Shown: positions 51,501 through 59,188, numbered from the stretch's first letter. The stretch is DNA of 64,000 bases from Rhodobacteraceae bacterium LNNU 3342 (GCA_008711135.1 VUAW01000012.1:1-64000), one strand, 5' to 3'. A program made the numbers and translations. Notes: generated by a model from the sequence alone, not told the origin.

Positions 51501-51724
51501 ACGGATTGAAGCTGCGTCTCCAGCGGACGCAGCAGAAGCCGCTCGCCATCATCGGGCGAGATGCCTTCATAAGCAACGGACACATAGACGACCGGAATTC
51601 GGACCTCGGGCATCGACTCCTTCGGTATCGACACCCAAGCCATGGACCCTGCGGTCAGGAGCAGGGCAAGCAACACCAGAATGGTGCGCGCGTGGTCGAA
51701 GGACCAGCCGATCAGTCTGTTCAC
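48575..51724 (-). CDS. RND-family efflux transporter, inner-membrane pump
   Basis: This 1049-residue RND protein has two six-helix membrane blocks and two large periplasmic loops. It opens with MNRLIGWSFDHARTILVLLA and has the motif region LVVGMLVDGAIVTIELADRR near 400 (proton-relay Asp in VDGAI) and GIVVNNNIVLIDTFNEMRAR near 940. The MPEVRIPVVYVSVAYEG start and low similarity to AcrB suggest the CusA/AcrB-like HAE-type group with unknown substrate. It overlaps the adaptor stop by four bases. Confidence 0.88.
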   Translation of the reverse strand: MNRLIGWSFDHARTILVLLALLLTAGSMAWVSIPKESMPEVRIPVVYVSVAYEGISPDDGERLLLRPLETQLQSVEGLKEIRSTAADGYVNLILEFEAGGDSKQALDDVKDAVDLAKSDLPGGANEPVVREMNTALFPVLTVMISGPVPERALIAMADEIKTRIEALPGVLEVDLGGKRDEMVEVLIDPVALESYNISFEEILGQIQRNNRLVAAGAIDTGAGRLTLKVPGVIETLEDVHAIPVKVENGAVVTLGDIALVRSTFQDPEGFARINGEPAIALEVTKRVGANIIDTVAGIRDLMEQARPAWPETIEVTYLQDESEQIETLLSDLENNVITAILLVMVVIIAALGVRSGILVGLAIPGSFLAGIAILHFMGFTMNMIVLFSLILVVGMLVDGAIVTIELADRRLSEGASPHDAYAEAAKRMAWPIIASTATTLAVFFPLLFWTGIVGEFMKFLPLTVIVTLSASLAMALIFVPVLGGIMGGKRRAGSEAAVAERAAESGDLADLAGSTRIYVNILPRLLRHPGKVLLTAIALLVATYTAYAAMGHGTTFFPSQEPEVAQVQITSRDNLSVWEKDALVRRVEERVTGMEGIEYVYARTISRGGGTNQSQDTIGVLQLDLLPWDQRRPATQILDEVRARTSDIAGIDIQIQEQQSGPGQGKPVQLRITGPAEPALATATRIRQAMDAVGGFTDVDDNLARPGVEWRLAVDRIEAARYGADITTLGQAVRLLTTGVQLAEYRPGDATDEVDIRVRFPADERNLERLEYLRLNTPAGLVPIRNFVTLEPAPRTGTITRIDGNRVVTIDANVADGLLVADQIARLQAAMADEQLPPGVSLSFGGEAEDQADAAAFLGVAFISAIFLMLLALVTQFNSLYQAFLVLSAIVFSTAGVLIGLLVTGRPFGVVMGGIGIIALAGIVVNNNIVLIDTFNEMRARGYAAVEAALRTGALRLRPVFLTSVTTVLGLMPMVLGMNIDFFGRDITFGAPSGQMWMELSTAIAGGLTVATLLTLVLTPCLLVLGERAGARFARLVGRNKHAEPIPAE

Positions 51725-52902
51725 GACTCGTCTCCTTCAGCCACAACGTTGTCCGCTGCAGCGGTCATGGCTGGGGCCCGGGCGCAAAGTTCCGGTGACA
51801 GGTTGGCAGAAGCCAAGCCTTCCGGGGCGGCGGGCGCCGGTGCGCTTTGTCCCTCGGATACCCGCACCACGTCGCCCTCTTGTACGAAGCCTTGGCCGAT
51901 CGTGATTACACGAGCCTCTTCCGGAAGCCCGGACACCCAAAGGCCCTGCGCCTCCGCGCGCACAATCTCGATCTCATGAAAGCTCACCTTGCCCGCGGTG
52001 TCGGCAGTTTTGAGGCCCAGTTCCCCGCCCGTTCCCAATGCTAGGATTGCTGGGGAGACGAATTGCGCGGGAACTGTGTCGACCGGGATCGTCACCTCGG
52101 CGCTGATGCCGGACGGAACAGTGCCTGTTTCGTTGGGCGTCCGCACCTCGACGGCAAAAGTGCGGGTCGCCGGGTCGGCAGAGGTGGCGACGAAACAGAC
52201 CAAACCACGCTCCGTTTCGCCGGTGGCATAGGAGACCATGACTTCCCGGCCCGGCTCAACCTTGGCGCGGTCAAGTTGGCTGACGCGAACAGTCGTCCGC
52301 AGCGGCACGTTTTCTACGATGGTTACGACATCAGTACCTGCACCGACGAATTCGCCCACTTCGGCGGCGATATCATCTACCTGTCCACCGAACGGCGCCC
52401 GGATGAGGGTGTTGTCGATCTGCTCTTGAAGCCGGGCGACTTCCTCGCGCGCCGCTTGCAGAAGCGTCTCAAGCTCGCGCAACTGGGCCGCGGTGGCATA
52501 GCCGCTGGACTGAAGCCGTTGCTGCGCGTCGTAATCCCGCTGCCTGCGGTCGAGGACGGCCTCCGCCTCGCGCAGACGGCTGTCGAGTCCCTCCAGCGTC
52601 ATCCGGAACAGCGGCTGCCCCGCCTCTACCCGCGCGCCGCGATCCACCATGATCTCAGCCACGCGCCCGGAGGTTTCCGTGCGTGCCGGCGCCTTTCGGA
52701 ACGGCTGTACATCGCCTTGGCCCCGCACAAATCGTGCCACCGGCTGCGCCTGCAAGGTTGTCACCTCAACCAGGGGTGCCCGCGCCTCGGCCTGAGGGGG
52801 CGCGACGGCAGCCAACGGCTCGCTGAACAGCACGCCGGAGGCCAGCCAGCCGGCTGCGCCCAAGGCGAGTGCGCCTGCAACAGCGATGGATGAACGGGAC
52901 AT
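51721..52902 (-). CDS. RND periplasmic adaptor (membrane fusion) protein
   Basis: The 393-residue product has a membrane anchor (residues 5-25), a lipoyl-like and hairpin region (about 80-190, with QRDYDAQQRLQSSGYATAAQ in the coiled coil) and barrel domains (GQVDDIAAEVGEFVGAGTDV near 200). These are standard for HlyD/AcrA-type adaptors. The ATG at 52902 has AAGGAG seven bases upstream; an earlier frame start at 52971 lies inside the operator. It is the first gene of the pump operon and divergent from the TetR gene. Confidence 0.9.
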   Translation of the reverse strand: MSRSSIAVAGALALGAAGWLASGVLFSEPLAAVAPPQAEARAPLVEVTTLQAQPVARFVRGQGDVQPFRKAPARTETSGRVAEIMVDRGARVEAGQPLFRMTLEGLDSRLREAEAVLDRRQRDYDAQQRLQSSGYATAAQLRELETLLQAAREEVARLQEQIDNTLIRAPFGGQVDDIAAEVGEFVGAGTDVVTIVENVPLRTTVRVSQLDRAKVEPGREVMVSYATGETERGLVCFVATSADPATRTFAVEVRTPNETGTVPSGISAEVTIPVDTVPAQFVSPAILALGTGGELGLKTADTAGKVSFHEIEIVRAEAQGLWVSGLPEEARVITIGQGFVQEGDVVRVSEGQSAPAPAAPEGLASANLSPELCARAPAMTAAADNVVAEGDES

Positions 52903-52950
52903 GGAGGGCTCCTTCAACGACTCACCGCCGGACCTGCCGGCGTCTGAGGC

Positions 52951-52980
52951 ATATTGTAATCCGAATTCCAATTACAATAT
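52951..52980. promoter_or_regulatory. Palindromic operator between the RND operon and tetR
   Basis: ATATTGTAAT and ATTACAATAT are perfect ten-base inverted arms separated by ten bases (CCGAATTCCA), 48 bases before the adaptor ATG and 29 before the tetR ATG. A further half-site ATTGTAAT at 53003-53010 touches the tetR start codon. The layout fits binding by the TetR protein to both promoters. Confidence 0.75.
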
Positions 52981-53008
52981 GACATGCAGGAAATTGAGCG
53001 AGATTGTA

Positions 53009-53677
53009 ATGAACCGTCCTCTCCAGCCTCTTGCGCGCCGCACCGATGGCGCCGCCACCCGCGCCCAGCTGCTTGAGGCAGCGGGCGCCATCATCGCGGA
53101 AAAGGGCGTGGATCGCGCCACCGGCAAGGAAATCGCTGAAAGAGCGGGTGCCAGCACGAACGCGATCAACTATCATTTCGGAAGTATGGAGGGGCTGCAC
53201 GCAGCCGTTCTGGCGACGGCGCATCAAAGCCTTGCCTCGCTTGACGAGCTTCTGATGATCGCCCGAAGCACTGCCGCGCCAGAAGAAAAGCTGCGGCAGA
53301 TCCTCAAGCTGGTCGTTTCAGCAGCAATTCTGCCGCAAGAGCGGTCCTGGGCGCTGCCGGTGATTACGCGGGAATTTCTGTCGCCCTCTCCGGCACAGCG
53401 GTGTTTGGTCGATCGGGATCTGCTGCCCAAGAAGCAGCTTGTCATCAGTGTTCTTGCCCAATTCCTGGGCCGCCCGGTCGACGATCCGCTGGTGGCGCGA
53501 TGCAGCTTTTCCTTTTTCGCGCCGGTGATGATGCTGCTTTCGGCAGCCCGTGAAAGCCGGGCCGAGGCCTTCCCATGGATTGGCGAAGGTGAGGCTGCGG
53601 TCGAACGGCTGACAGCGCATCTTCATACCTTCCTCTTGGGTGGCCTGAAGGCGGCCAAGGCGGAAAGCAAAGGCTGA
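53009..53677 (+). CDS. TetR family regulator (CecR-like) of the RND pump
   Basis: This 222-residue protein has a TetR helix-turn-helix, ATRAQLLEAAGAIIAEKGVD and KEIAERAGASTNAINYHFGS, at about residues 16-65. Its C-terminal half resembles the CecR/DUF1956 type (YbiH). The ATG at 53009 removes an upstream extension that crosses the operator. It is divergent from the pump genes and separated by the palindrome at 52951-52980, so repression of the pump and itself is likely. The inducing ligand is unknown. Confidence 0.86.
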   Translation: MNRPLQPLARRTDGAATRAQLLEAAGAIIAEKGVDRATGKEIAERAGASTNAINYHFGSMEGLHAAVLATAHQSLASLDELLMIARSTAAPEEKLRQILKLVVSAAILPQERSWALPVITREFLSPSPAQRCLVDRDLLPKKQLVISVLAQFLGRPVDDPLVARCSFSFFAPVMMLLSAARESRAEAFPWIGEGEAAVERLTAHLHTFLLGGLKAAKAESKG

Positions 53678-53700
53678 CGCACACGTGTTTCCAATGAAAA

Positions 53701-53722
53701 GGGCCGCCCGGCGGGGCGGCCC
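53701..53722 (-). terminator. Terminator of the LigM-like gene (bidirectional)
   Basis: GGGCCGCCC and GGGCGGCCC make a nine-base-pair stem with a four-base loop. On the minus strand it is followed by TTTTC, nine bases after the LigM-like stop at 53731. It can also end the convergent tetR transcript. Confidence 0.65.
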
Positions 53723-53730
53723 AATCATGC

Positions 53731-55137
53731 TCAGGCGGACTTTTTCGTCCGCCAGCTTTCGGCATAGTTTTCCCGCGCCTCGCGGGCGTAAGGGGTAGCA
53801 GAAACGCGGACGCGGATTTCTGCCTGACGGTGCGGCTCGACCGAGGTCTTGCCGCTGCCGCCGTCGGGCTCGCCCCAGATCAGCGTGAGCACGTCACCCT
53901 CTTGCACGTCGGCATCGACCACCCCGAGCGATAGCATGCAGCGCTCGTTAAAGCTGTAGCCGTTGAACATCGACAGGCCGACCATCTTGTCGCCGTGCAT
54001 GATCTTGTCAAAGCTTGACGAGGCATAGTTCGGCTGCGGGAAGTCGATCCACTTCATGTTCTCTTCGCCGGGGCGGAAGGACGAGGCGATGACCTTGATC
54101 ACATCCTCGGCGTTCCACTCGAACGTCACCTTCTTGCGGCGCGGCTGTTCCTTGATCTTCTCAAGTGCCTCGCGGCCCACGAAGTCATGGTCGAACTTGA
54201 CGTAGATGCCGTAGCCGAGTTCGTAGGGGTTGGTGTAGTAGTCGCGGATGTCGTCGGACACAAAGCTGCCGCCGATCGACCCGGTCGCCTCGTAGCTTTG
54301 GGGACCCAGCCACTTGCGGTAATCTTCCAGTTCGGGGCTCGTGTAGATCCCCGGCAGCGGCGACGGGATCCAGCCGGACTCGAGCGTGTTGGTCGAGTAA
54401 GCCCGGGCGCCGACTTGGTGCAGATCAACGCCTGCCTCCTCAGCCGCCCTCAGGATGGCCTCGCGGACCTCGTCCTTTTCCTCGTAGGGACCCCAGATTT
54501 CCAGACCGGGCGCACCCGCCATGCCGTGACGCAGGGCGCGGACCTGACGGCCTGCGATGTTGATCCAGTCAACGTGGAAGAACTTGATGTCGGGGACGGT
54601 GCCGCCGTTCAGCTTCTCGAAAATCTTGGGCGCGTCGGGGCCTTGGATCTGGAAGCGATAATGGATGCGAGTAACCTGCTTGCCGTCGGGGCGGGACGGC
54701 GACCGCGGGCTGTGCGTCAGCTTGACGTCGTGCTTGCCGAGCGAGGCGTTGTAGAGCAGCCAGTTCGACGTCGGCGCGCGGCCCACCGAAAGGAACTTGT
54801 CCTCTGCCTCGCGGAACATGATGTGGTCGCCGATCACGTGCCCGTCCGGCGAGACCGGAACGAAGTGCTTGGCGCGGTTGGTGCCAAAGTTCGAGAAGCT
54901 GTTAATGGCCAGACCCTCAAGGAATTTTGCCGCGTCTGGGCCCTCGATCACCACCTCGTCCATGTGGTGCGACTGGTCAAACAGCACCGCGGATTCCCGC
55001 CAGGCGCGCTGTTCGCTACGCCAGTTCGTGAATTCCGGCGCAACGACTGGGTATACATACATCCCGATGCGTGAGTTTCTCAGTAGCTCCACCGGGTTGG
55101 TGCGTTGAATAATTTCATGAAGATTAGCGTCTGACAT
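53731..55137 (-). CDS. LigM/DesA-like tetrahydrofolate-dependent O-demethylase
   Basis: LigM moves the methyl group of vanillate or 3-O-methylgallate to tetrahydrofolate, giving protocatechuate or gallate. The 468-residue product matches LigM along its length. MLRNSRIGMYVYPVVAPEF-type residues open the chain near 20, then WAWRxSAVLFDQ-like RESAVLFDQSHHMDEV near 50, ALRHGMAGAPGLEIWGPYEE near 200, TLESGWIPSPLPGIYT near 250 and YVNPYE/YTNPYELGYGIYVKFDH near 300. The GcvT-like fold binds folate. The ATG at 55137 has GGAGGAG upstream. It sits beside the gallate-type ring-cleavage genes, which supports 3-O-methylgallate as substrate. Confidence 0.87.
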   Translation of the reverse strand: MSDANLHEIIQRTNPVELLRNSRIGMYVYPVVAPEFTNWRSEQRAWRESAVLFDQSHHMDEVVIEGPDAAKFLEGLAINSFSNFGTNRAKHFVPVSPDGHVIGDHIMFREAEDKFLSVGRAPTSNWLLYNASLGKHDVKLTHSPRSPSRPDGKQVTRIHYRFQIQGPDAPKIFEKLNGGTVPDIKFFHVDWINIAGRQVRALRHGMAGAPGLEIWGPYEEKDEVREAILRAAEEAGVDLHQVGARAYSTNTLESGWIPSPLPGIYTSPELEDYRKWLGPQSYEATGSIGGSFVSDDIRDYYTNPYELGYGIYVKFDHDFVGREALEKIKEQPRRKKVTFEWNAEDVIKVIASSFRPGEENMKWIDFPQPNYASSSFDKIMHGDKMVGLSMFNGYSFNERCMLSLGVVDADVQEGDVLTLIWGEPDGGSGKTSVEPHRQAEIRVRVSATPYAREARENYAESWRTKKSA

Positions 55138-55166
55138 TCCGACTCCTCCCGTTATGCCCGTCATGG

Positions 55167-55174
55167 TGTATACA
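55167..55174. promoter_or_regulatory. TGTATACA site before the LigM-like gene
   Basis: TGTATACA is a perfect palindrome 29 bases before the LigM-like start. The same TGTATnCA pattern is found at 55999-56006 and 56062-56069 near the GntR gene and the dioxygenase operon. The adjacent GntR/FCD regulator is the likely binder. Confidence 0.5.
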
Positions 55175-55220
55175 TTGAGAGCGGGCTGAGCCGGAAAAAT
55201 CAAGATATTTTCTGTGAAGA

Positions 55221-55958
55221 TCATCCAACAAGGAAGGACAGCGCCGGCACCTGATGCCGCAAGCTGCGGTCCTGCGAAAGGATGTAGTCCAGGTTTTGAC
55301 GGGCCAGCCGGGCATGTTCGCGCATCAGCGCCTCGGCCCGTGCGCCCTCTCGGGCATGGATCGCTTCGGCCACGCGCCGGTGCTGTTCCTGGGCAAGCTG
55401 AAGCGAATGGTGGAAGGCATCAGGCGCCGCTCGATCCGGCAGGAAGGCAGAGGGTGAGGCGAAGGGAAGGCTGGTGGCGCGCCCGACTTCTTCGCAAATC
55501 ATCCGGCTCCCGGGAAGGCGGGCCAGCGCGTCGTGGAACTCGGCATTCAGCTCTGAATAGCGTTCGAAATCGAGATCCTCACCGGCAGCGCCGGGAAAAC
55601 ATGAATCCAGTCGCGCCACGATGTCAAAGAACGCGTCCATACGCTCGGGCGGCACTCCTCGTTCAGCCGCAAGCCGCGCTGCGGTGCCCTCCAGAATCCC
55701 GCGAAGCTCGATCGCGTCGATTACGTCGGCTGCCGTAAAGCTGCGCACCGCAAAGCCGCCGCTGGAGACGCGCTCCAGAAGCCCCTCCTCAGCCAGACGC
55801 GACATCGCCTCGCGGACCGGGGTTCGGGAAACCTCAAGCTGCTCGGCCAGGTGAACCTCAAGCAGGCGGGTGCCACCGGGCAGTTCCCCGCTCAGGATGC
55901 GTTTGCGCAATTCACTCAGCGCGCGCCGGGTATGAGTGTTGGCCCCATCTGTCTTCAT
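55221..55958 (-). CDS. GntR family (FCD-type) regulator
   Basis: The 245-residue product has an N-terminal winged helix, ALSELRKRILSGELPGGTRL and LAEQLEVSRTPVREAMSRLA at about residues 12-65, and a C-terminal FCD ligand domain (NAEFHDALARLPGSRM near 145, AIHAREGARAEALMREHARL near 205). Such regulators often control aromatic-acid or sugar-acid catabolism. The ATG at 55958 follows AAGGTGGGGA; the longer frame to 56012 lacks the fold. It lies between the LigM-like gene and the divergent hydrolase-dioxygenase operon. Confidence 0.87.
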   Translation of the reverse strand: MKTDGANTHTRRALSELRKRILSGELPGGTRLLEVHLAEQLEVSRTPVREAMSRLAEEGLLERVSSGGFAVRSFTAADVIDAIELRGILEGTAARLAAERGVPPERMDAFFDIVARLDSCFPGAAGEDLDFERYSELNAEFHDALARLPGSRMICEEVGRATSLPFASPSAFLPDRAAPDAFHHSLQLAQEQHRRVAEAIHAREGARAEALMREHARLARQNLDYILSQDRSLRHQVPALSFLVG

Positions 55959-55998
55959 GTTCCCCACCTTGCCTTGGAAATACCCGCGTCGGGTATCG

Positions 55999-56006
55999 TG
56001 TATGCA
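55999..56006. promoter_or_regulatory. TGTATGCA site upstream of the GntR gene
   Basis: TGTATGCA sits in the wider imperfect palindrome GTGTATGCATAACAC, 41 bases before the GntR start. It belongs to the set of three TGTATnCA sites around this regulator and may mediate autoregulation. Confidence 0.45.
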
Positions 56007-56061
56007 TAACACGGCAAAAATCGCTTGATAAAGGCGCTACCCCACGTTAGCCCTAGAAAAA

Positions 56062-56069
56062 TGTATTCA
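56062..56069. promoter_or_regulatory. TGTATTCA site upstream of the hydrolase-ligAB operon
   Basis: TGTATTCA lies 28 bases before the alpha/beta hydrolase start and shares the TGTATnCA pattern with the other two sites. Its position suits repression of the plus-strand operon by the GntR protein. Confidence 0.4.
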
Positions 56070-56096
56070 TCGCGGTGAGGGAGGAGCCTAGCCTGC

Positions 56097-56798
56097 ATGA
56101 CAACAGCCATCCTGATTCCGGGGCTGATCTCTGACGCGCGCGTCTGGCGTCCAGTGGCTGCAGTTCTGGACTCCCACGTGCTCGTCCATCATGCCGATCT
56201 GACGCAGATGACCGGCATCACGCAAGCGGCCGAGGAGCTTCAGGCCAAGGTCGAAGGTCCGCTCTTGCTCGCCGGTCATTCTATGGGCGGCCGGATCGCG
56301 CTGGAAATGGCGCGGCTCGCCCCCGACCGGGTTCAGGGCATGATCCTGGCCAACACCGGCCACGGCCCCCGGCGCGAGGGGGAGGAGGTCAAGCGTCAGC
56401 AAATGATCGACCTCGGCTACCGCAGTATGGAGGAGTTGGTCGATACCTGGCTGCCCCCGATGGTGGATGTGGCGCGGCAGGACGATGCCGAATTGATGGC
56501 GGACCTGCGGGAAATGGCGCTCCTGGCCGATGCCGAGCAGCACGAACGGCAAATCCGAGCGTTGATGGATCGGCCCAATGCCTCGGCCTATCTGGACGCA
56601 ATTAAATGCCCGGTGCTGCTGATCGTAGGCCGCCAGGATAGATGGAGCCCGATCGCCCAGCACGAAGAGATCGCCGCCGCGGTGGCGGACGCGGAACTTG
56701 CCATTATTGAACATGCCGGTCACTTCGCGCCCGTGGAACGCCCAGAGGATGTGGTGTCGGTTGCGCGGGACTGGCTCAGCAGGAAGGTGCTCTCATGA
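56097..56798 (+). CDS. Alpha/beta hydrolase of the ring-cleavage operon
   Basis: The 233-residue product has the alpha/beta-hydrolase fold with the nucleophile elbow GHSMGGRIAL (Ser near residue 62), an acid in VGRQDRWSP near 180, and the His of HAGHFAPVERPEDV near 205. It leads a tight operon with ligA and ligB (ATGA overlap with ligA). It could release an aromatic acid from an ester or act on a ring-cleavage product; the pathway to gallate products does not require it, so the substrate is open. Confidence 0.82.
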   Translation: MTTAILIPGLISDARVWRPVAAVLDSHVLVHHADLTQMTGITQAAEELQAKVEGPLLLAGHSMGGRIALEMARLAPDRVQGMILANTGHGPRREGEEVKRQQMIDLGYRSMEELVDTWLPPMVDVARQDDAELMADLREMALLADAEQHERQIRALMDRPNASAYLDAIKCPVLLIVGRQDRWSPIAQHEEIAAAVADAELAIIEHAGHFAPVERPEDVVSVARDWLSRKVLS

Positions 56799-57136
56799 CT
56801 GACTCCTCTCGCATTCCCGATACGCCGCTATTCGACCGTGCGGGTTCCATCCGGGGCTACAAGCTCAACAAGATGGCAATGGCCCTAGGTGATCCTGCCA
56901 ACCGTGATGCTTTCCGTGAGAATGAAGAAGCGTTCCTCGACCGCTTCGGCTTGTCGGCCGAGGAGAAGGCAGCCGTCATGTCGCGGGACTGGCACGAAAT
57001 GGTGCGCCTGGGCGGCAACCTGTTCTTCATCCTGAAGATCTCTGCCGTCGATCCGGTGCCGATCACCCAGATCGGCGCGGCACAGGCGGGAATGGATCAC
57101 GCGGAATTTCTTGCGCAGCGGCTTGGAAAGGTCTGA
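56795..57136 (+). CDS. ligA: Protocatechuate/gallate 4,5-dioxygenase small subunit
   Basis: The 113-residue product matches the alpha subunit of LigAB-type extradiol dioxygenases. LFDRAGSIRGYKLNKMAMAL near residue 13, NREAF-like NRDAFRENEEAFLDRFGLSA near 35 and RLGGNLFFILKI near 70 are family segments. LigA covers the active site of LigB. Its gene overlaps the hydrolase gene by four bases and is two bases from ligB. Confidence 0.9.
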   Translation: MTDSSRIPDTPLFDRAGSIRGYKLNKMAMALGDPANRDAFRENEEAFLDRFGLSAEEKAAVMSRDWHEMVRLGGNLFFILKISAVDPVPITQIGAAQAGMDHAEFLAQRLGKV

Positions 57137-57138
57137 TC

Positions 57139-57981
57139 ATGGCGACAATCATTGGCGGGCTGGGTACCAGCCATGTTCCTTCCATCGGCGTGGCATTGGA
57201 CCGTGGTCTGCGCGACACCCCGGACTGGAAGCCGTTCTTTGACGGCTATGAGGTTGGGAAGGAGTGGATGCGCGAAGCGAAACCGGATGTGGCGGTGGTG
57301 ATCTTCAATGACCACGGCAACAGCTTCTTCCTTGACCGTGTTCCGACCTTCGCGGTCGGCGTCGCCGAAACCTACAAGCCGGTGGATGAAGGCTGGGGTC
57401 CCCGTGCCATCGCGCCGTTCGAAGGCGCGGTGGACCTGTCTTGGCATTTGGTCGACAAGCTGGTCGAACGGCACTTCGACCCGCTCGTGTGCCGGGAGAT
57501 TGACGTGGATCACGGGCTTCAGGTCCCAATGGAACTGTTCTTTGGTCGGCCCGAAGCTTGGCCGGTCAAGGTGGTCCCGATCTGGGTCAACACCATCCAG
57601 TACCCGATCCCCACTCCGCAACGCTGCTGGGACATGGGCCGCGTCCTGCGCGAGACGATCGAAAGCTTCCCCGGCGATGAACGCGTCGTGATCCTTGGTA
57701 CTGGCGGCCTGTCCCACCAGCTTCAGGGTGCGCGCGCGGGCTTCATCAACCGCGAGGCTGACATGGCCTGGCTCGACGGAATCGCGAACGACCCTGAACA
57801 CTACCGCAACATGACGCGAGAGGACTACGTCGAACAGTTCGGTTCAGAAGGCGCGGAACTCATCATGTGGCTGGTGATGCGCGGCGCGATGGACCCCAAG
57901 GTCAAGCTGATCCACAAACATTATCACGCCCCCGCTTCGATGACCGGCGCAGGGATGGTGGTTCTGGAAAACGAAGGCTGA
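57139..57981 (+). CDS. ligB: Protocatechuate/gallate 4,5-dioxygenase large subunit
   Basis: LigB is the iron(II) extradiol ring-opening subunit. The 280-residue product has the metal His in GTSHVPSIG at residue 12 and FNDHGNSFF at 59, the general base His in GTGGLSHQLQG near 195 and a Glu near 240 (GSEGAELIMW). The length fits LigB. With gallate as substrate it would form 4-oxalomesaconate; with protocatechuate it would form 4-carboxy-2-hydroxymuconate semialdehyde. The downstream genes fit the gallate route better, since no LigC or LigI gene is visible. Confidence 0.9.
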   Translation: MATIIGGLGTSHVPSIGVALDRGLRDTPDWKPFFDGYEVGKEWMREAKPDVAVVIFNDHGNSFFLDRVPTFAVGVAETYKPVDEGWGPRAIAPFEGAVDLSWHLVDKLVERHFDPLVCREIDVDHGLQVPMELFFGRPEAWPVKVVPIWVNTIQYPIPTPQRCWDMGRVLRETIESFPGDERVVILGTGGLSHQLQGARAGFINREADMAWLDGIANDPEHYRNMTREDYVEQFGSEGAELIMWLVMRGAMDPKVKLIHKHYHAPASMTGAGMVVLENEG

Positions 57982-57985
57982 AGCG

Positions 57986-58309
57986 ATGTTCGTACTAATG
58001 CGCTGCCTTCATCACCCGGGCCAGGATGCGGCCCGGGATGAACACCGTCCCGCCCACCGGGCCTGGGTTCAATCCGGGGGCGGGGGGAAGGTCTCCGTTC
58101 TCATCGGCTCGGCGCTTCTGGGTGAGGATGGCGCCTCGGCCGGCAACTTTGGTATTCTGGAGGCGCCGGACATGGCCGCCGCGCGTGCCTTTGCCGAAGG
58201 GGACCCCTTCAACGCGGCAGGCATCGTGGCATCTATCGAGCTGACGCCCCTTCCCGACGCGTTTCAGGCGGACCGGATCGCCAACCCGATGAGCCCGCGG
58301 CTCGGTTAA
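57986..58309 (+). CDS. YciI family protein
   Basis: The 107-residue product has the YciI/ferredoxin-like fold pattern, starting MFVLMRCLHHPGQDAARDEHR and containing IGSALLGEDGA and AAARAFAEGDPFNAAGIVAS, the core YciI segment with the His/Asp-like pair. YciI proteins sometimes accompany aromatic or muconolactone genes and may act on lactones; the role here is unknown. It is the last gene of the ligAB operon, five bases after ligB, and its stop overlaps the convergent dehydrogenase stop. Confidence 0.82.
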   Translation: MFVLMRCLHHPGQDAARDEHRPAHRAWVQSGGGGKVSVLIGSALLGEDGASAGNFGILEAPDMAAARAFAEGDPFNAAGIVASIELTPLPDAFQADRIANPMSPRLG

Positions 58310-59169
58310 GCCTCCTGCCCCGTCCGTGCAGCCAGCGCCTGCGTGATCGTCACGTCCAGGGCATCGGCGGCGCGGACACCACAACCGCCCATCCGATCCT
58401 GAACTGCCGCAATTTCATCCGCCAGCGCCCCGTGCAGACCAAGCGCCCGCAATGTTTCCGCACTCTCCCGCATCTCGGCGGCGCGGCGCTTGCCGTGGCG
58501 CAGGGTCCTTTCGAACTGGTACTGAGCAAAGTCGGGCCAGCCAAGACCGGGGAAGCTTCCGGAAAGCGATGTCATGATCTCGTCCCGGCAGCCAGACGCC
58601 TCGGCCGCCAGCAGGCATTCCACTGTAATCGCCTCCAAGCCCTTGACGAACAACGACCGGACCATCTTGATCGCCGTCGCCGCCCCGGGGACTGCGCCCG
58701 CTACGTTGAAGTTGAAGTCGAGCTGGGCCAACTCCTTGAGCAAGTCAGGCACATCGCCCGCTACCAGGACTGGCGTCCGGTGCCCACGTGGATGCACGGG
58801 CGCCATTACCGCCATATCGACGTAGAAGGCGCCTGCCTGTGCCACCAGATCCGCGCTTTCGCGTTTGCGCCCCGGCGAGACCGAATTGATGTCGATCACC
58901 ACCTGACCCTGCCGCAGATGCGGCCTTTGTACGTGCAACGCCTGAAGGCTCTGATCTGCTGTCACGGCGCTGATCAGCCAGTGGCAGTCGGCCAGAACTT
59001 CGTGATCGCCCGCTGCGACACCACGGATGCGCATCGCTTCGGCCATATCGCTGTTGGCGTCTGCCAACAACCGGTCGTGCGCGGCGAAGGACAGGCTGGC
59101 GTCCTGCGCGGCGAGGCTGTCGCAAAAGGCTCGGGCGGCCTCTCCGAAACCAAGAAAACCGATCTTCAT
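58306..59169 (-). CDS. DUF1932-type NAD(P)-dependent oxidoreductase
   Basis: This 287-residue protein has an N-terminal Rossmann domain (MKIGFLGFGEAARAFCDSLA) as in 6-phosphogluconate and 3-hydroxyisobutyrate dehydrogenases. The DUF1932 C-terminal domain begins near residue 185 (LAAEASGCRDEIMTSLSGSFP) and VAGAVPGAATAIKMVRSLFVKG near 155 holds the catalytic Lys. It might oxidise a hydroxy acid or semialdehyde in the aromatic pathway, possibly in place of LigC, which is of a different family. The ATG at 59169 has GGAGA upstream. It is the last gene of a minus-strand unit with the tautomerase, aldolase and hydratase genes. Confidence 0.8.
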   Translation of the reverse strand: MKIGFLGFGEAARAFCDSLAAQDASLSFAAHDRLLADANSDMAEAMRIRGVAAGDHEVLADCHWLISAVTADQSLQALHVQRPHLRQGQVVIDINSVSPGRKRESADLVAQAGAFYVDMAVMAPVHPRGHRTPVLVAGDVPDLLKELAQLDFNFNVAGAVPGAATAIKMVRSLFVKGLEAITVECLLAAEASGCRDEIMTSLSGSFPGLGWPDFAQYQFERTLRHGKRRAAEMRESAETLRALGLHGALADEIAAVQDRMGGCGVRAADALDVTITQALAARTGQEA

Positions 59170-59188
59170 GTTCAGATCTCCGCAAATA

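Noticed and set aside
50471-51979. 502-codon plus-strand frame opposite the RND pump
   Set aside because: It is a His/Arg/Asp-rich shadow of the RND gene without domains.
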